DNA of 64,000 bases from VAZQ01 sp963758945 (GCA_963758945.1 CAVWXY010000008.1:124001-188000); one strand, 5' to 3'; positions 9,043 to 17,959 are shown, numbered from the stretch's first letter. The notes: a model not told the origin generated them from the sequence alone. Translations and numbers: made by a program.

Positions 9043-9654
9043 GTGAGCATCGAATTCCTGGTCACCTCGTTCGTCGTCATCGTCTCGCCCGGCACCGGCG
9101 TTCTGTTCACGCTGGCGGCGGGCATCTCGCGCGGATCGCGGGCGAGCGTGGTGGCGGCGTTCGGCTGCACCATCGGCATCGTCCCGCACATGGCGGCGGC
9201 GATCTTGGGGCTGGCGGCGCTCTTGCACACCAGCGCGCTTGCCTTCCACACCTTCAAATATCTCGGCGTCGCCTATCTCCTCTACATGGCCTGGAACACG
9301 CTGCGCGAGCATGGGACCTTGCGGGTGGAGCGGGAGGTCGGCGCGCGGTCGGCGGTTCAGGTCACGGTGACCGCCATTCTGATCAATATCCTCAATCCCA
9401 AGCTGTCGATTTTCTTCCTGGCCTTCCTGCCCCAGTTCGTGAGCGTCGACGATCCGCATCCGCTGTCCCACATGCTCGCGCTCAGCGCGGTCTTCATGCT
9501 GATGACCTTCGTGGTCTTCGTCGGCTACGGGTTGTTCGCGGCTTCCATTCGCGACCACGTGATCTCGCGTCCGGGGGTATTGACCTGGATGCGCCGGACC
9601 TTCGCCGGCGCCTTCGTCGTGCTCGGCGCGAGGCTCGCGGTGGCCGATCGCTGA
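9043..9654 (+). CDS. LysE/RhtB family amino acid exporter
   Basis: A 203-residue inner-membrane protein with about six hydrophobic helices. It starts with GTG and carries the family hallmark near the N-terminus (VVIVSPGTGVLFTLAAGISRG), then YLGVAYLLYMAWNTLR and ILINILNPKLSIFFLAFLPQF. These are typical of LysE-superfamily transporters that export lysine, homoserine, threonine or other small metabolites. The substrate is not readable. It is divergent from ku. Confidence 0.9.
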   Translation: MSIEFLVTSFVVIVSPGTGVLFTLAAGISRGSRASVVAAFGCTIGIVPHMAAAILGLAALLHTSALAFHTFKYLGVAYLLYMAWNTLREHGTLRVEREVGARSAVQVTVTAILINILNPKLSIFFLAFLPQFVSVDDPHPLSHMLALSAVFMLMTFVVFVGYGLFAASIRDHVISRPGVLTWMRRTFAGAFVVLGARLAVADR

Positions 9655-10084
9655 CCGACCCGTCCCGCCGGCTCGGCGGGGCCGCAAGCGTGTCGGCGCA
9701 CGCTACGGTGGCGGGCGGTTGACGTGCGGCGGCCAGTCGCCGATCAAGCCGCGGCGCGTGTACACCATGCGCGGGCGTAACGACCGCACGACGGTGTCGT
9801 CCGGCAGTCCGCGTGATCCCGTGGCTGTGGTTGCACCAGCCCCGAGTTGCAGTAGATCAGGACATCCCGGCAGCCTTGGGGGCGCGGATCTGCCCGAGCG
9901 CCACGGGCTGGAATGTCTCGCGCCAGCATGGGTTTATGCCACCGTCGTCGGCTCCGTTGGGCCCAAAGACCGGGGGATAGGCGGCGGTCTGTGCGAAATT
10001 TAGGCAGTATCTTGCCACCTTTTTGCCATGGTATTGGAGTGCCCTAGGGGCTGCGGAGGGGATTTCCGCATCGGGGGACATAAT
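9655..10084. other. Intergenic stretch with possible decayed coding traces
   Basis: About 430 bases without a gene I can support. On the minus strand, short protein-like runs in different frames (such as NFAQTAAYPPVFGPNGADD at about 9950-10010 and RMVYTRRGLIGDWPPHVN at about 9730-9780) could be a degraded gene, but I cannot name a family. Confidence 0.3.
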
Positions 10085-10177
10085 ATGGCCAGAGCTCTCA
10101 ATGAAATCCTACTGCTGTCTTGCATGGCCGCGTTCGTGACGGGGATTGTGGTCGCGGCCGCTCACCTGCTCGTCTGA
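10085..10177 (+). CDS. Tiny membrane peptide (30 aa) followed by a strong terminator
   Basis: An ORF of 30 codons, preceded by GGGGGA 6 bases before the ATG. It encodes a peptide beginning MARALNEILLLSCMAA, a single hydrophobic helix with a short polar N-terminus. A near-perfect intrinsic terminator begins 19 bases after the stop, showing that something is transcribed here. It may be a small membrane protein of the kind common in Bradyrhizobium relatives, or the ORF may lie in a small RNA. I see no homology to a named family. Confidence 0.5.
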   Translation: MARALNEILLLSCMAAFVTGIVVAAAHLLV

Positions 10178-10196
10178 TCACATCGCGACGGAATAT

Positions 10197-10236
10197 CAGG
10201 GCCCGACAGCGCTGCTGTCGGGCCCCTGATTTTTTT
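10197..10236 (+). terminator. Strong Rho-independent terminator
   Basis: The stem GGGCCCGACAGC pairs with GCTGTCGGGCCC around a 3-base loop; flanking CA/TG extends the pairing. It is followed by seven consecutive T. This is the best intrinsic terminator in the window and ends transcription of the 30-aa peptide gene. Confidence 0.9.
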
Positions 10237-10497
10237 CGGAGGTCGAAGCGGCGCGTAGCTGCCGCGCGCTTTACAGCGCATGGCTCGCGCCGCGAGAAGA
10301 TTGCCTCTTTAGCCGATTCGAATCCGTTCCCGCGGCGGGAGCGGCGGCGCTGCTCGGGGCTGCCGCGGCCTGGTTCGCCGCCTGCGCGGGCGGTGCATGC
10401 GCGACGGCGAGCTCACGCCGGACGCGCTGTGGGACTGGCGCAAGCCGGTTCGGCGCGTGTGACGGCGTCGCCGCCGCGCGCCGGCGGCGCGGAGTGC

Positions 10498-10527
10498 GAA
10501 AAGCCCGGCCGCGCGGCCGGGCTTTTC
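10498..10527. terminator. Bidirectional hairpin terminator downstream of CsbD gene
   Basis: A long symmetric stem (AAAAGCCCGGCCG/CGGCCGGGCTTTT) with A and T runs on both sides works as an intrinsic terminator in either direction. It lies about 40 bases past the stop of the leftward CsbD gene. Confidence 0.85.
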
Positions 10528-10565
10528 TGGTCTGTCGGGCGGATGGCCGCTTGCCGCGGATCCGG

Positions 10566-10871
10566 TCAATCCCGCCGTCCCATGCGGCCGATGAACCAGC
10601 CGATGCAAAGCGCTGCGACGGCCGTGGTGTAGGGACGCTGCTCGATGGTCCGGCGGACGAAATCCTCGGCATCCGAGGCGCCCCGCCGTACGGCTTGCGC
10701 GGCGTCCACGGCGGTGTCTTTGGCCTGGCCGTAGAGATCCTGGGCCGCGCCCGCCACTTGGTTCTTCAATCCTTCGGCCTGACTTTGCGTGTCGCCAGTG
10801 ACGCGGCCGTAGCCTTCCTGCACCTTGCCGCCGAGATTCCTGGCGGTGCCGATGACGCGATCTTCGTTCAT
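10566..10871 (-). CDS. CsbD family stress-response protein with C-terminal membrane anchor
   Basis: A 101-residue protein. The N-terminus (DRVIGTARNLGGKVQEGYGRVTGD) is the CsbD signature, an amphipathic helical module common in general stress regulons. Helix-forming Ala/Gln/Lys repeats follow, and a hydrophobic segment near the C-terminus (TTAVAALCIGWFIG) ends in the basic MGRRD. The anchor resembles that of ElaB/YqjD-like proteins. The cellular role is not established; related genes respond to osmotic, acid and general stress. It has its own terminator, and small stress/envelope genes flank it. Confidence 0.85.
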   Translation of the reverse strand: MNEDRVIGTARNLGGKVQEGYGRVTGDTQSQAEGLKNQVAGAAQDLYGQAKDTAVDAAQAVRRGASDAEDFVRRTIEQRPYTTAVAALCIGWFIGRMGRRD

Positions 10872-11000
10872 TGTGTTGTCCTCGCTGGGGGGTGTCGTGC
10901 CGGTTCAACTCGCCGAGGGGTAATTGGTTCAGCCTGCATCGCACCAACGCCGCGTAAGCTCGCCGGGATGATCGCCGCGCCTCGGGCCATAAATAGCGAA

Positions 11001-11022
11001 GAGGCGCCGCGAGCGGCGCCTC
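11001..11022. terminator. Hairpin downstream of 27-aa peptide gene
   Basis: A perfect stem (GAGGCGCCGC/GCGGCGCCTC, 2-base loop) starts 28 bases past the stop of the leftward 27-aa gene. There is only a weak T-rich stretch, so termination strength is uncertain. Confidence 0.6.
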
Positions 11023-11049
11023 TCCTGTTCTTGCCGGCGGATTGCCCCG

Positions 11050-11133
11050 CTAATGGAGCCCGCCGAACAGCCAGATGAGAAGGATAATCGGAATCGGGAT
11101 TCCGATCAGCCAGAGCAAGATACCGCGACCCAT
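11050..11133 (-). CDS. 27-residue hydrophobic membrane peptide
   Basis: A 27-codon ORF with an excellent ribosome binding site (GGAGGAGAACAG before the ATG). The peptide starts MGRGILLWLIGIPIPIILL and ends GGLH: one transmembrane helix with a Pro-Ile-Pro kink. Very short peptides of the type MGRGILLWLLGIPIPIIL are, from memory, widespread and usually unannotated in rhizobial genomes, often near stress genes. It lies upstream of CsbD on the same strand and is followed by its own hairpin. Confidence 0.7.
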   Translation of the reverse strand: MGRGILLWLIGIPIPIILLIWLFGGLH

Positions 11134-11632
11134 TCTGTTCTCCTCCGTAAGCTTTGCGTACCAACGTCGTTCGCGCGCCAAAGTTCCCGCGCGCCAACCG
11201 GCCGTGCGTTGCGCGATGCACTCCCCGGCTCGACCTGCGTTCGATGATCGACCCTCTGCCGGCGTTGCGGCAGCACGCGGCGGACGCTGGAAAGAGGAAG
11301 CCGCGGGCTGCTCAAGCCCCGGCGACCACCGGCGCTTGGCTGCGCCGCGTCGGCCCGGCATCGGTGCGCTTGATAACGTTACGTGAATCGCCTGGACAGG
11401 GGGTATTCGCCGAAAATATCGAGGGGCCGCCGTTTCGATGGCGCCGGGTCGGCGGCGTGGAGGATCGCGGGCGCGCGGCCGGTATCGGCGCTAGTGTCCC
11501 GATTCCGAGGTTCGCATCATTGTGCGCCAGCCTCGTTTGCGAAGTTCGGAACTTGTTGATCTCGTGTGGCTTGGTTCAGAAATCCGCATTTCCGACCCGC
11601 CGCAAGGACGATGGGGACTTCTGAACAGCACA
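11134..11632. other. Intergenic stretch, no gene recognised
   Basis: About 500 bases between two leftward small membrane-protein genes. No frame gives a recognisable protein. The 5' part must contain the promoter of the 27-aa peptide gene, but I cannot place its boxes. Confidence 0.4.
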
Positions 11633-11836
11633 CTAGGAGCGCGTGGCGACCGCCCCCCGCGGTTTGCTCAACCACACGGCCAGCACCCAGGACACCCAGA
11701 GCACGACAAAATACGCAATCAGAAAGACGATCAGGCTCGGGTAGGTGCCCCATTCGTACTCGACGAACAGCCCGAGCAGATAGGCGCCGAAGTCGCCGGC
11801 GACCACCAAGGCGAGATAGTAGACGATGAGCAGCAC
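11633..11836 (-). CDS. Small two-helix membrane protein (67 aa)
   Basis: A 67-residue protein starting with GTG at 11836, with GGGAGGGA about 10 bases upstream. It has two hydrophobic helices (LLIVYYLALVVAGDFGAYLLG and SLIVFLIAYFVVLWVSWVLAV) and a short basic tail. No family recognised. Codon positions and a charged loop (VEYEWGTYP) support real coding. It lies in the cluster of small envelope genes. Confidence 0.6.
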   Translation of the reverse strand: MLLIVYYLALVVAGDFGAYLLGLFVEYEWGTYPSLIVFLIAYFVVLWVSWVLAVWLSKPRGAVATRS

Positions 11837-12274
11837 GGGTCCCTCCCGACGACGGCTTGCGGAGCGCTCCCGCGTGGCGGCGGCTGTCGGGCCGAGCGTC
11901 GCGGCGGGCCCGCTTTCGTTCCAGTATGCGCCGGATGGGCCATGATTGTCACGCGCTCATCCGCCGACCTGCCGCGCCGCCGCGCGCTTTCTTCCGGGGC
12001 AACGCGAATCATATGCGGGTCGTGCGGATGCACGCGCCGCGCGCGGATCGCCGTTTCGAGGCCGAAGGCGCGCCCACGGCGTTCCGGCGGGACGATGCGC
12101 CCGAGTTCTGCGGTCATCGCATCGTCCATTCCGCGCGCATGGGCCGAAGGCGCGCGCGGACCGCACGCCGCCGCGCGCCGTAAACGCCGAATCGGCGCCG
12201 ATGCGAGGGAGCGAAATCGCTCCCGACGCGTTTTGCTCCATTGGTTGGTTTCGAGCAGACGAGCGAGCGGCGCG
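11837..12274. other. Intergenic region before the GH13 pair
   Basis: About 440 bases between divergent genes. The frame of the first GH13 enzyme stays open across it, but the translated sequence there is arginine-rich noise without family features. I see no clear promoter or operator. Confidence 0.4.
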
Positions 12275-13966
12275 ATGATCAACGATCTCTGGTACAAGAA
12301 CGCGGTGATCTACTGCCTGTCCGTCGGAACCTACATGGATTCCAACGGCGACGGCATCGGCGATTTCAACGGCTTGGTGCGCCGTCTGGACTATCTGCAT
12401 GGCCTCGGCGTCACCGCCGTCTGGCTGATGCCGTTCCAGGTCTCGCCTCACCGCGACGGCGGCTACGACGTGTCCGACTACTACGGGGTCGATTCGCGCT
12501 ACGGCACCATCGGCGATTTCGTCGAGTTCACCCACGGCGCCAGGCAGCGCGGCATGCGCGTGCTCATCGACCTCGTCGTCAACCATACGTCGGACGAACA
12601 CCCCTGGTTCAAGCAGGCCCGCAAGGATCCCGGTTCGAAATACCGCGATTGGTACGTGTGGTCGAAGAAAAAGCCGCCGCGCGCCAATCAAGGCATGGTG
12701 TTTCCCGGGGTGCAGAAGGCGACCTGGAGCTATGATCGGGAGGCGAAGGCCTGGTACTTCCACCGCTTCTACGACTTCCAGCCCGATCTCAACACCTCGC
12801 ATCCCGAGGTCCAGGCCGAGATCCTCAAGATCATGGGCTTCTGGATCCAGCTGGGCGTTTCCGGCTTCCGCATGGATGCGGTGCCATTCGTCATCGCGAC
12901 CAAAGGAGCGAAGGTCGCCAAGCCCAGGGAGCAGTACGATATGCTGCGCCGTTTCCGCGAGTTTCTGCAGTGGCGGCAGGGCGACTGCATCGTCCTCGCG
13001 GAAGCCAACGTGCTGCCCGAGACCGACATGGAATATTTCGGCGCGGACGGCGACCGTATGCAGATGATGTTCAATTTTCAGGTCAACCAGAACCTGTTCT
13101 ACGCGCTCGCCGCCGCCGACACGCGGCCCTTGATCAAGGCCATGAAGGCGACCAAGCCGCGGCCGGCCACGGCGCAATGGGGATTGTTCTTGCGCAATCA
13201 CGACGAGCTCGATCTCGGCCGGCTCACCGAGCAGCAGCGGCAGAAGGTGTTCGCGGCGTTCGGGCCGGCGCCGCAGATGCAGCTCTACGACCGTGGCATC
13301 CGCCGGCGGCTTGCGCCCATGCTCGACGGGGATCGCCGCCGGTTGGAGCTCGCCTACAGCCTGATGTTCACGCTGCCCGGCACGCCGGTCCTGCGCTACG
13401 GCGACGAGCTCGGCATGGGCGACGACCTGAAACTGCCGGAGCGCACCTGCGCGCGCACGCCCATGCAGTGGTCGAACGAGCCGCACGGCGGGTTCACCAA
13501 GAGCGACAAGCCGTACATCCCTGTCATCTCCGAGGGCCCCTACGGGTTCGAGCACATCAACGCCGCGATCCAGCGGCGGCATCCGGACTCGCTGTTGAAC
13601 TGGACCGAGCGGATCATCCGCATGCGCAAGGAAGTCCCCGAGGTGGGTTGGGGCGACTTCACGGTGATCGAGAGCCGCGACCCGGCGGTCCTCGTGATGC
13701 GCTACGACTGGCGCAACAATTGGGTGCTGTTCGTGCACAACCTCGATGCCAAGCCGCACGAGGTGACGTTTTCCGTCGGGCTCGCGGGCGAGCACGCCGA
13801 GCACGGCAAGCTGTTGATCAACCTGCTGGCGGAAGACCACAGCCGCGCCGACGAGAGCGGCCGGCACCGGCTCGTGATCGAAGCCTACGGCTATCGCTGG
13901 TTCCGCGTCGGCGGGCTGGATTACCTGCTGCGCCGCACCGACATCGACCAGCCGGCAAAGCAGTGA
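12275..13966 (+). CDS. Trehalose synthase-like GH13 enzyme (maltose glucosylmutase family)
   Basis: A 563-residue (beta/alpha)8 enzyme. It begins MINDLWYKNAVIYCLSVGTY and carries the GH13 conserved regions: VVNHTSDEHPWF, GFRMDAVPF (nucleophile Asp201), LAEANVLPE (acid/base Glu243) and FLRNHDELD (Asp310). The stretch GIRRRLAPMLDGDRRRLEL followed by GTPVLRYGDELGMGDD and RTPMQWS is characteristic of trehalose synthases, which convert maltose and trehalose. It lacks a C-terminal maltokinase domain. I chose the ATG at 12275 because the WYKNAVIY strand must lie near the N-terminus. The downstream GH13 gene overlaps it by 4 bases, so the two are translationally coupled and may act together in trehalose/maltose turnover. 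Confidence 0.85.
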   Translation: MINDLWYKNAVIYCLSVGTYMDSNGDGIGDFNGLVRRLDYLHGLGVTAVWLMPFQVSPHRDGGYDVSDYYGVDSRYGTIGDFVEFTHGARQRGMRVLIDLVVNHTSDEHPWFKQARKDPGSKYRDWYVWSKKKPPRANQGMVFPGVQKATWSYDREAKAWYFHRFYDFQPDLNTSHPEVQAEILKIMGFWIQLGVSGFRMDAVPFVIATKGAKVAKPREQYDMLRRFREFLQWRQGDCIVLAEANVLPETDMEYFGADGDRMQMMFNFQVNQNLFYALAAADTRPLIKAMKATKPRPATAQWGLFLRNHDELDLGRLTEQQRQKVFAAFGPAPQMQLYDRGIRRRLAPMLDGDRRRLELAYSLMFTLPGTPVLRYGDELGMGDDLKLPERTCARTPMQWSNEPHGGFTKSDKPYIPVISEGPYGFEHINAAIQRRHPDSLLNWTERIIRMRKEVPEVGWGDFTVIESRDPAVLVMRYDWRNNWVLFVHNLDAKPHEVTFSVGLAGEHAEHGKLLINLLAEDHSRADESGRHRLVIEAYGYRWFRVGGLDYLLRRTDIDQPAKQ

Positions 13967-15669
13967 GTTGCGTGGTCGTCGGCCGCGAAACCGGGCCTGC
14001 GCCTGCGGCCCCCGCGTCCGGCGAAGGGCATCTGCGACGAGCTTCGCGGCCGGCGAACGGCACGCAGCGCGGACTTTGGTGGCAGACCGGCGTCATCTAT
14101 CAGGTCTATCCGCGCTCGTTTCAGGACAGCGATGGCGACGGCGTCGGCGATCTGCGCGGGATCGTGCAACGGCTGCCGTATCTGACCGAGCTCGGCGTCG
14201 ATGCGATCTGGCTCTCGCCGATCTTCCCCTCGCCGATGGCGGACTTCGGGTACGACATCTCGGACTACACCGGCATCGACCCGCTGTTCGGAAGCCTGGA
14301 CGACTTCGACGCGCTGCTCGCGGCCACCCATGCGCGGGGCCTCAAGATCATTCTCGATCTAGTGCCCAACCACACTTCCGACCGGCACCCCTGGTTTCTG
14401 GAGAGCCGCGCCGCGCGCGCAAGCCGCAAGCGCGACTGGTATATCTGGCGGGATCCCGCCGCGGACGGCGGCCCCCCCAACAATTGGCTGTCGGTGTTCG
14501 GCGGCAGCGCCTGGCAATACGACGCCGCCAGCGGGCAATACTACTATCACGCCTTTCTCGCCGCCCAGCCCGATCTCAACTGGCGCAACGCCGAGGTGCG
14601 CTCCGCCGTCTACGGGGTCATGCGCTTCTGGTTTCGGCGCGGGGTCGACGGCTTCCGCATCGACGTGCTCTGGCACCTGATCAAGGACGGGGAGTTTCGC
14701 GACAATCCGCCCAATCCGGGCTTCGGCGCGGCCGATCCGCCGCACCATCGCCTGATCCCGCTCTACACGGCCGACCGGCCGGAGGTGCACGACGTCGTTG
14801 CCGAGATGCGGCGCGTGGCCGACGAGTTCCCCGATCGCGTGCTCATCGGCGAAATCTACCTGCCGCTCGAGCGGCTGGTCGCCTATTACGGGCGCGACCT
14901 CGCCGGCCTGCACCTGCCGTTCAATTTCAGCCTGCTCAGCGCGTCGTGGCACGCCGCCGAGGTGGCCCGTTTGATCGGCGAATATGAAGCTGCGCTGCCC
15001 GCGGGCGGATGGCCCAATTGGGTGCTCGGCAACCACGACCGTCCGCGCATCGCCAGCCGGGTGGGGCCGGAGCAGGCAAGGATCGCGGCTATGTTGCTGC
15101 TGACCTTGCGCGGTACCCCGACGATCTATTACGGCGACGAGATCGCCATGCGGCAGGTGGCGATTGCGTCCGACCGGGTGCGCGATCCGCTGGAAAGGAA
15201 CGTGCCCGGGCGAGGGCTCGGCAGGGACGGCTGCCGTACGCCCATGCGATGGGACGACACGGCGCATGCCGGGTTTTCGTCGACCGATCCGTGGCTGCCC
15301 CTGCGCGACGCACCCGACACCGACAATGTCGCCGCCGAGCGGCGCGACAAGAGCTCGATCTATTGGCTCTACCGGCGCTTGATCGATCTGCGGCGCGGAC
15401 GGGCGGCGTTGCTGTTCGGCGGCTATGGCAGGGTCGTCGCGGACGGCGAGCTTCTCGTTTTCACGCGCGAGCTCGTCCGCGAGCGCATCCTGGTTGCGCT
15501 CAATTTCGGCGGCGAACCGGCCACCGCAAGTTTCGCGCCCGGCGAACGGGCGGGACGGGTGCTCGTCTCCTCCGCCGGAGATCGCGAGGGTGAGCTCACG
15601 CGCGGCCGCTTGGAGCTGGGCGCGAACGAGGGAGCGGTCGTGGAGCTTTCGGAGCGAGGCGATGGCTGA
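13963..15669 (+). CDS. Alpha-glucosidase / oligo-1,6-glucosidase-like GH13 enzyme
   Basis: A 568-residue GH13 protein starting at the GTG that overlaps the TGA of the preceding gene (GTGA). The first 40 or so residues are not conserved; the enzyme proper begins at LWWQTGVIYQVYPRSFQDS. Catalytic regions are DLVPNHTSDRHPWF, GFRIDVLWHLIKD (nucleophile Asp), LIGEIYLPLE (acid/base Glu) and VLGNHDRPRI (transition-state Asp). These match the oligo-1,6-glucosidase/alpha-glucosidase subgroup, which releases glucose from the non-reducing ends of small alpha-glucans. No signal peptide is visible, so the enzyme is cytoplasmic. Coupling to the trehalose-synthase-like gene suggests shared intracellular disaccharide metabolism. 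Confidence 0.87.
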   Translation: MSCVVVGRETGPAPAAPASGEGHLRRASRPANGTQRGLWWQTGVIYQVYPRSFQDSDGDGVGDLRGIVQRLPYLTELGVDAIWLSPIFPSPMADFGYDISDYTGIDPLFGSLDDFDALLAATHARGLKIILDLVPNHTSDRHPWFLESRAARASRKRDWYIWRDPAADGGPPNNWLSVFGGSAWQYDAASGQYYYHAFLAAQPDLNWRNAEVRSAVYGVMRFWFRRGVDGFRIDVLWHLIKDGEFRDNPPNPGFGAADPPHHRLIPLYTADRPEVHDVVAEMRRVADEFPDRVLIGEIYLPLERLVAYYGRDLAGLHLPFNFSLLSASWHAAEVARLIGEYEAALPAGGWPNWVLGNHDRPRIASRVGPEQARIAAMLLLTLRGTPTIYYGDEIAMRQVAIASDRVRDPLERNVPGRGLGRDGCRTPMRWDDTAHAGFSSTDPWLPLRDAPDTDNVAAERRDKSSIYWLYRRLIDLRRGRAALLFGGYGRVVADGELLVFTRELVRERILVALNFGGEPATASFAPGERAGRVLVSSAGDREGELTRGRLELGANEGAVVELSERGDG

Positions 15670-15884
15670 GCACGCCCGCCGGCAAGGTTGAGGCGCCGGT
15701 CCGCCGTCGGCTGGCGTACGGCGCGCAAGTTTTCTCCTCTTGAGCCGGCGACCGCGACTTCGTGCGACGCGCCGATGCGATGGACTCTCGCGCGCGTTGA
15801 AGAATAAGCTTCCCGGCCGCGCAGTTGGCGCGCGCCTGCCGCGGGCCCCTGCGAGCGGGACGATCACTCGAAGGAAGCGGCGGC

Positions 15885-17297
15885 GTGAACGGTGCGCTTA
15901 AGCCGATCGATCCGGCCGGCCATCCCGCTCTCAGCGGTGTTTTGGCGCCCGTCGACGATGAGCTGAGCGTGACGGATCTGCCGGTCGTGGGGCGGATTCC
16001 CGACGACCTCCGCGGCGTCTACCTGCGCAACGGCCCCAACCCGAAATTCCCGCCGCTCGGCAGCTATACCTACCCGCTGGACGGCGACGGCATGATCCAC
16101 GGCGTCTGGCTGGAGGACGGCAAGGCGCGCTACCGAAACCGCTACGTGCTGACCAAGGGCCTTGCGGCCGAGATCAGGGCCGGCCGCGCGCTGTGGGGTG
16201 GGATCATGACGCCGGCGGCTCCGCCGCCCGAGCTCGCCGGGCCCGACCCCGACCCCGGCGGAGACAAGGTGCTCGCGGACATCAACATCGTCCGGCACGC
16301 GCACCGCTTCCTCGCCTTGGGTGAGGGCGTCGCCCCGTACCAGGTGACGCCCGAGCTCGCGACCCTGGGCCGCCATGACTTCGGCGGCGCGCTGCCGCTC
16401 GGCATGTGCGCACATCCCAAGATCGATCCGGCGACCGGAGAGATGATCGTGTTCCGCTACGGCCTGGAGGCACCTTTCCTCTACTGGGCCGCTGTCGGGG
16501 CGGACGGCACCGTGACGCATCCTCCCGACGTGATCGCGGAAGTCGATCGCGGCTACATGATCCACGACTTCATGATAACCGAGGACTATGTCGTGCTGGT
16601 CATCAATCCGGCGACGTTCGATCTCGGCCGCGCGGCGCGCGGCGGAAGTCCGCTCGGCTGGGAGGCCGAGCGCGGCACCCGCATCGCGGTCATCCCGCGG
16701 CGCGGCCGCGCGCGCGATGTCCGCTGGGTCAACACCGACGCCTTCTGGTGCTGGCACTACGCCAACGCCTGGCAGGACGGCGGCGAGATCGTCACCTGCT
16801 TTCCGTGGTGGAGCCACCTGACCTTCGGCGCGCCGAACGTGCCGGCGACGGGCCGCGTCGCGCGCGCGCGCATCGATCCGGCCGCCGGCACCTTCCGCCT
16901 CGACGTGCTCGACGAGCGGCGCACCGAATTCCCGCGCGTCGATGATCGCCGCCAGGGCCGGCGCACCCGCTACGCGGTGTTCTCGCACAAGTCGTCTCAA
17001 GCGCTGCCGATGGGCAGCTTCGACGAGCTCTTCCGCTTCGACCTCGCGCGCGCCTCGGTCGAGGTCCACCGCTTCCCGGGCTGGGCCATCGGGGAGGCGG
17101 TGTTCGCGCCGAAGGCGGGACGCAGCGAAGAGGAGGCGGGCTACATCCTCACCTTCGCGACCGACACGGTCACGATGGAATCGACCTTCGTCATTCTCGA
17201 CGCCGAGGACTTCGTCGGCGAACCGGCGGCCGTCGTGAAACTGCCTTGCCGCGTGCCGATGGGGCTGCACGGCAACTGGTATCCGGCCGGTCCCTGA
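15885..17297 (+). CDS. Carotenoid oxygenase (RPE65/lignostilbene dioxygenase family)
   Basis: A 470-residue non-heme iron enzyme. It starts with GTG at 15885 behind a GAAGGAAG ribosome binding site. The family opener is GVYLRNGPNPKF, followed by LDGDGMIHGVWL. The four iron-ligating histidines are likely in CAHPK, YMIHDFMIT, one of the internal Trp/His blocks (FWCWHYANAW) and the terminal LHGNWYPA. These enzymes cleave double bonds of carotenoids, apocarotenoids or stilbenes with O2. No carotenoid biosynthesis gene lies in the window, so the substrate is open; stilbene or lignin-derived compounds are an alternative. Confidence 0.92.
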   Translation: MNGALKPIDPAGHPALSGVLAPVDDELSVTDLPVVGRIPDDLRGVYLRNGPNPKFPPLGSYTYPLDGDGMIHGVWLEDGKARYRNRYVLTKGLAAEIRAGRALWGGIMTPAAPPPELAGPDPDPGGDKVLADINIVRHAHRFLALGEGVAPYQVTPELATLGRHDFGGALPLGMCAHPKIDPATGEMIVFRYGLEAPFLYWAAVGADGTVTHPPDVIAEVDRGYMIHDFMITEDYVVLVINPATFDLGRAARGGSPLGWEAERGTRIAVIPRRGRARDVRWVNTDAFWCWHYANAWQDGGEIVTCFPWWSHLTFGAPNVPATGRVARARIDPAAGTFRLDVLDERRTEFPRVDDRRQGRRTRYAVFSHKSSQALPMGSFDELFRFDLARASVEVHRFPGWAIGEAVFAPKAGRSEEEAGYILTFATDTVTMESTFVILDAEDFVGEPAAVVKLPCRVPMGLHGNWYPAGP

Positions 17298-17382
17298 CCG
17301 TGCCGGGCACGCCCGTTCGTGCCGTCCCGGGTGGGCGACGGGGCAGGGCGAGCGGCGCAAACGAAGAAGGCAACGGCGTTCC

Positions 17383-17959
17383 ATGTTGCGGCTGCTGGTC
17401 GGATTCCTGCCTTGGATCGTCGTGGGGGCGCTGGGCGAGCACTCGCTCGTTCTCGCGCTGGTGCTGGCGCTTGCCCTCGCCGCCGTCACCACGTTCCGCC
17501 AATTCACCCGCGGAGCGCTCAAGATTTCTGGACACCGTCACGCTCGCATTCTTCCTCTGCATGGTCGTCGCGGTGGTCGGCCTCGGGTGGATGACGCCCG
17601 CGACCTACATGTCCCTGCTCGTGAACGTCACCCTGATGGCCATCGCCTGGGGATCGCTGCTGGCCGGCGTCCCCTTCACGATTCAGTACGCGCGGGAATA
17701 AGTCGCGCCGGAGTTCTGGCACACGGCCGCCTTCTTGCGCGTCAATCAGGTCATCACCGCCGTCTGGGGCCTCTACTTCTTCGTCTGCGCGCTCATCTCC
17801 GTGTACCGGCGGCTCTCGGGCGATTCCGACTTTGCCTGGAGCTACGCATGGGTCGCCCTCGCGCTGCTCGCGACGCTCTTCACGGCCCGTTTTCCGGCCT
17901 GGTACAGGACCCGCGCTCTGCGCGCGGCGCCGCAGGGCGCGCCACCGGGTGGAGACTGA
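17383..17959 (+). pseudogene. Multi-pass membrane protein, frameshift plus in-frame stop
   Basis: One membrane protein of about 190 residues is spread over two frames. It opens at the ATG at 17383 (MLRLLVGFLPWIVVGALG), shifts frame near 17520 into LDTVTLAFFLCMVVAVVGL, meets TAA right after YARE at 17699-17701, and continues beyond the stop as VAPEFWHTAAFLRVNQVITAVWG to a basic C-terminus ending at 17959. Sense codons on both sides of the TAA are in the same frame, and a single change from GAA to TAA would explain it. Five or six hydrophobic segments resemble small integral membrane proteins of the septation/YhhN size class, but I cannot name a family. Two independent lesions argue for a true pseudogene. 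Confidence 0.75.

Noticed and set aside
9720..10081. A possible decayed protein gene on the minus strand
   Set aside because: Short protein-like runs occur in three frames, but none could be tied to a family, so I list it only as intergenic.
10300..10480. A possible tRNA or small membrane gene around GATTCGAATCC and the alanine-rich stretch
   Set aside because: No cloverleaf can be folded around the T-loop-like bases, and the possible coding run changes frame without a start codon.
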